Part shown: piece after piece, positions 62,943-64,000 of the stretch
Numbering within the stretch: the first letter of the stretch is position 1
Layout of the letters: each line of letters starts with the position of its first letter
Source of the DNA: Pedobacter cryophilus
Lineage (GTDB): Bacteria > Bacteroidota > Bacteroidia > Sphingobacteriales > Sphingobacteriaceae
NCBI RefSeq assembly: GCF_005116455.1
Contig: NZ_SWBP01000002.1
Span: 372,001-436,000, forward strand
DNA length: 64,000 nt
Direction: 5' to 3'
Position numbers and translations under genes: made by a program
Notes under the pieces: model-generated
Databases searched by the model: none
Told to the model about the DNA's origin: nothing
What the model saw: only the letters and a program-made list of their open reading frames with translations

Positions 62943-64000
62943 ATGTTTTTAAATGTTATATCATTACTAGTTGGCTTTTTGTGCTTGTTTGTGGTTTTAC
63001 TGATGCTTTTTAATCAAAAGCCAAATCGCAAAACAAATGAGTATTTAATAGCTATTTTGATAGTAGTTGGTTTGCAACGTTTTCTTTATGCGATAGAAGT
63101 ATTGGGGTTTATAAACAAAACGTATAGCCCTTTAAAAATTATGCCTGTGCTTGCAGTTTACATTGTACCCGTTTACTATTTATTCTTTAAAAGATTAATT
63201 GATGGTACAGGGAATTTTAATAAAGAACTGTTGCATTTCATCATTCCAACTATATTTATTTTAATAAACTTAGTGTTTGTTAATTATGGCATCAACAGAA
63301 TATTCTACCTAGTTTACTCCGTTACCTATTTTACATTTAATATCAAAATTGCAAGGCAATATGTTTTTAAGAAAAAGTCATCTCTGTTAGATAGGGCAAA
63401 TTATCAAACTACAAAAACATGGTTACTACTGATGTTAGCAGTCACTTTTTTGCTGGTTGTTTATTCAAACTGCTTTCTGTTTCAAGATTTAACTGTTAAA
63501 ATGAATTTGAATACCTTTTATAGATTTTCATCTTGTGTTTGGTTAATCATTCTGATATACATGTTTAAAAACCCCGTAATTATTTTTGGCGAGCATGCAT
63601 TACTAAAGAGTATTCAAGAAAATGAAGATGAGCCGCAAGATTTTCAAATATGGAATCACAAACCCTTACTTGTAATAGAAGATAAAGACAAAATTGTGCA
63701 GCAAACTCTAATAAACAGGATAGACTACATCATTCTAGAAATCAAAACATTACAACAATCAGCACCGCTAATATCTAAAACCACTTTAAATGCCGAAACT
63801 TTAGCTAGGGAATTAAAAATACCAAAACGTCATTTAGATTTTATATTCAAATACTATTGCCATTATTCTATCAATGATTTTGGTAATTTGGTTAAAGTGA
63901 ATTATGCATTAACACTTATTAAACAAGGGTATCTTGAAAAGTTCACGGTGGCTTCTTTAGGAGAACAATGTTTATTTAATTCTCGATTTACCTTTTCCAA
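62943..64000 (+). CDS. Membrane protein with AraC-type helix-turn-helix domain, partial
   Basis: The ATG at 62943 opens a frame that stays open to the window end (352 codons seen). Residues 1-210 hold about six to seven hydrophobic helices (MFLNVISLLVGFLCLFVVLLMLF, YLIAILIVVGLQRFLYAIEV, LLMLAVTFLLVV). After a charged linker, residues 290-352 (LNAETLARELKIPKRHLDFIFKYY, LVKVNYALTLIKQGYL, TVASLGEQCLFNSRFTFS) form an AraC-type double helix-turn-helix; the end is cut. Such membrane-tethered regulators occur in Bacteroidota. It is divergent from the surface-protein operon, so it may control it (inference). Confidence 0.85.
   Translation, partial: MFLNVISLLVGFLCLFVVLLMLFNQKPNRKTNEYLIAILIVVGLQRFLYAIEVLGFINKTYSPLKIMPVLAVYIVPVYYLFFKRLIDGTGNFNKELLHFIIPTIFILINLVFVNYGINRIFYLVYSVTYFTFNIKIARQYVFKKKSSLLDRANYQTTKTWLLLMLAVTFLLVVYSNCFLFQDLTVKMNLNTFYRFSSCVWLIILIYMFKNPVIIFGEHALLKSIQENEDEPQDFQIWNHKPLLVIEDKDKIVQQTLINRIDYIILEIKTLQQSAPLISKTTLNAETLARELKIPKRHLDFIFKYYCHYSINDFGNLVKVNYALTLIKQGYLEKFTVASLGEQCLFNSRFTFS

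Overview
The window is AT-rich chromosomal DNA from a member of the Bacteroidota, most likely the family Sphingobacteriaceae (Pedobacter or a close relative). Supporting evidence in the sequence: a type IX secretion (T9SS) sorting domain, a TonB-dependent receptor with a carboxypeptidase-like N-terminal domain, many signal-peptide lipoproteins, promoters of the TTTG-N19-TAnnTTTG type, few Shine-Dalgarno sequences, and several families of short intergenic repeats. I see no rRNA, tRNA, CRISPR array, intact insertion sequence or prophage. The genus is an inference.

Layout. 1-9.1 kb: DUF1398 fragment, a methionine aminopeptidase, mreB and purH, a KefF/KefC-type potassium efflux pair, purN, and small exported or redox proteins. 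9.2-17.7 kb: tyrosine catabolism (hppD and hmgA on the minus strand; fumarylacetoacetase-family hydrolase and flavin reductase on the plus strand) around two tandem lipoprotein paralogues, then a SulP transporter. 17.7-26 kb: luciferase-like oxidoreductase, enolase, decayed toxin-antitoxin genes, a Tat-exported Gfo/Idh/MocA oxidoreductase, 6-phosphogluconate dehydrogenase, and a five-copy tandem repeat. 26-35.6 kb: a Pif1-like helicase, pentapeptide protein, a VapBC pair with a perfect palindromic operator, carA, panB, an RluA-type pseudouridine synthase, a CvpA-CAP fusion and mannose-6-phosphate isomerase. 35.9-47.8 kb: a solitary TonB receptor, SDR, YwbE, APC permease, icd, an acidic small protein, dnaX and dnaK.

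47.8-52.1 kb is an accessory patch: a ParDE pair, two stand-alone small domain proteins, a decayed group II intron maturase and several small orphan genes. 52.1-62.8 kb is one large minus-strand operon for cell-surface proteins: a tail-collar-domain protein, a 2876-residue T9SS protein with three LamG-like domains, a smaller exported protein that shares a module with it, and an unlisted 44-residue lipoprotein. A membrane protein with an AraC-like C-terminus is transcribed divergently and runs off the window end. This operon is the best candidate for an undescribed system.

Interspersed repeats are prominent: six copies of an approximately 70-95 bp element with conserved ends and variable middles, TCTTGATACT repeats at the 3' ends of three minus-strand genes, and CACAGAG/CTTTGCG repeats. 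All family assignments rest on reading motifs by eye; no database search was run.
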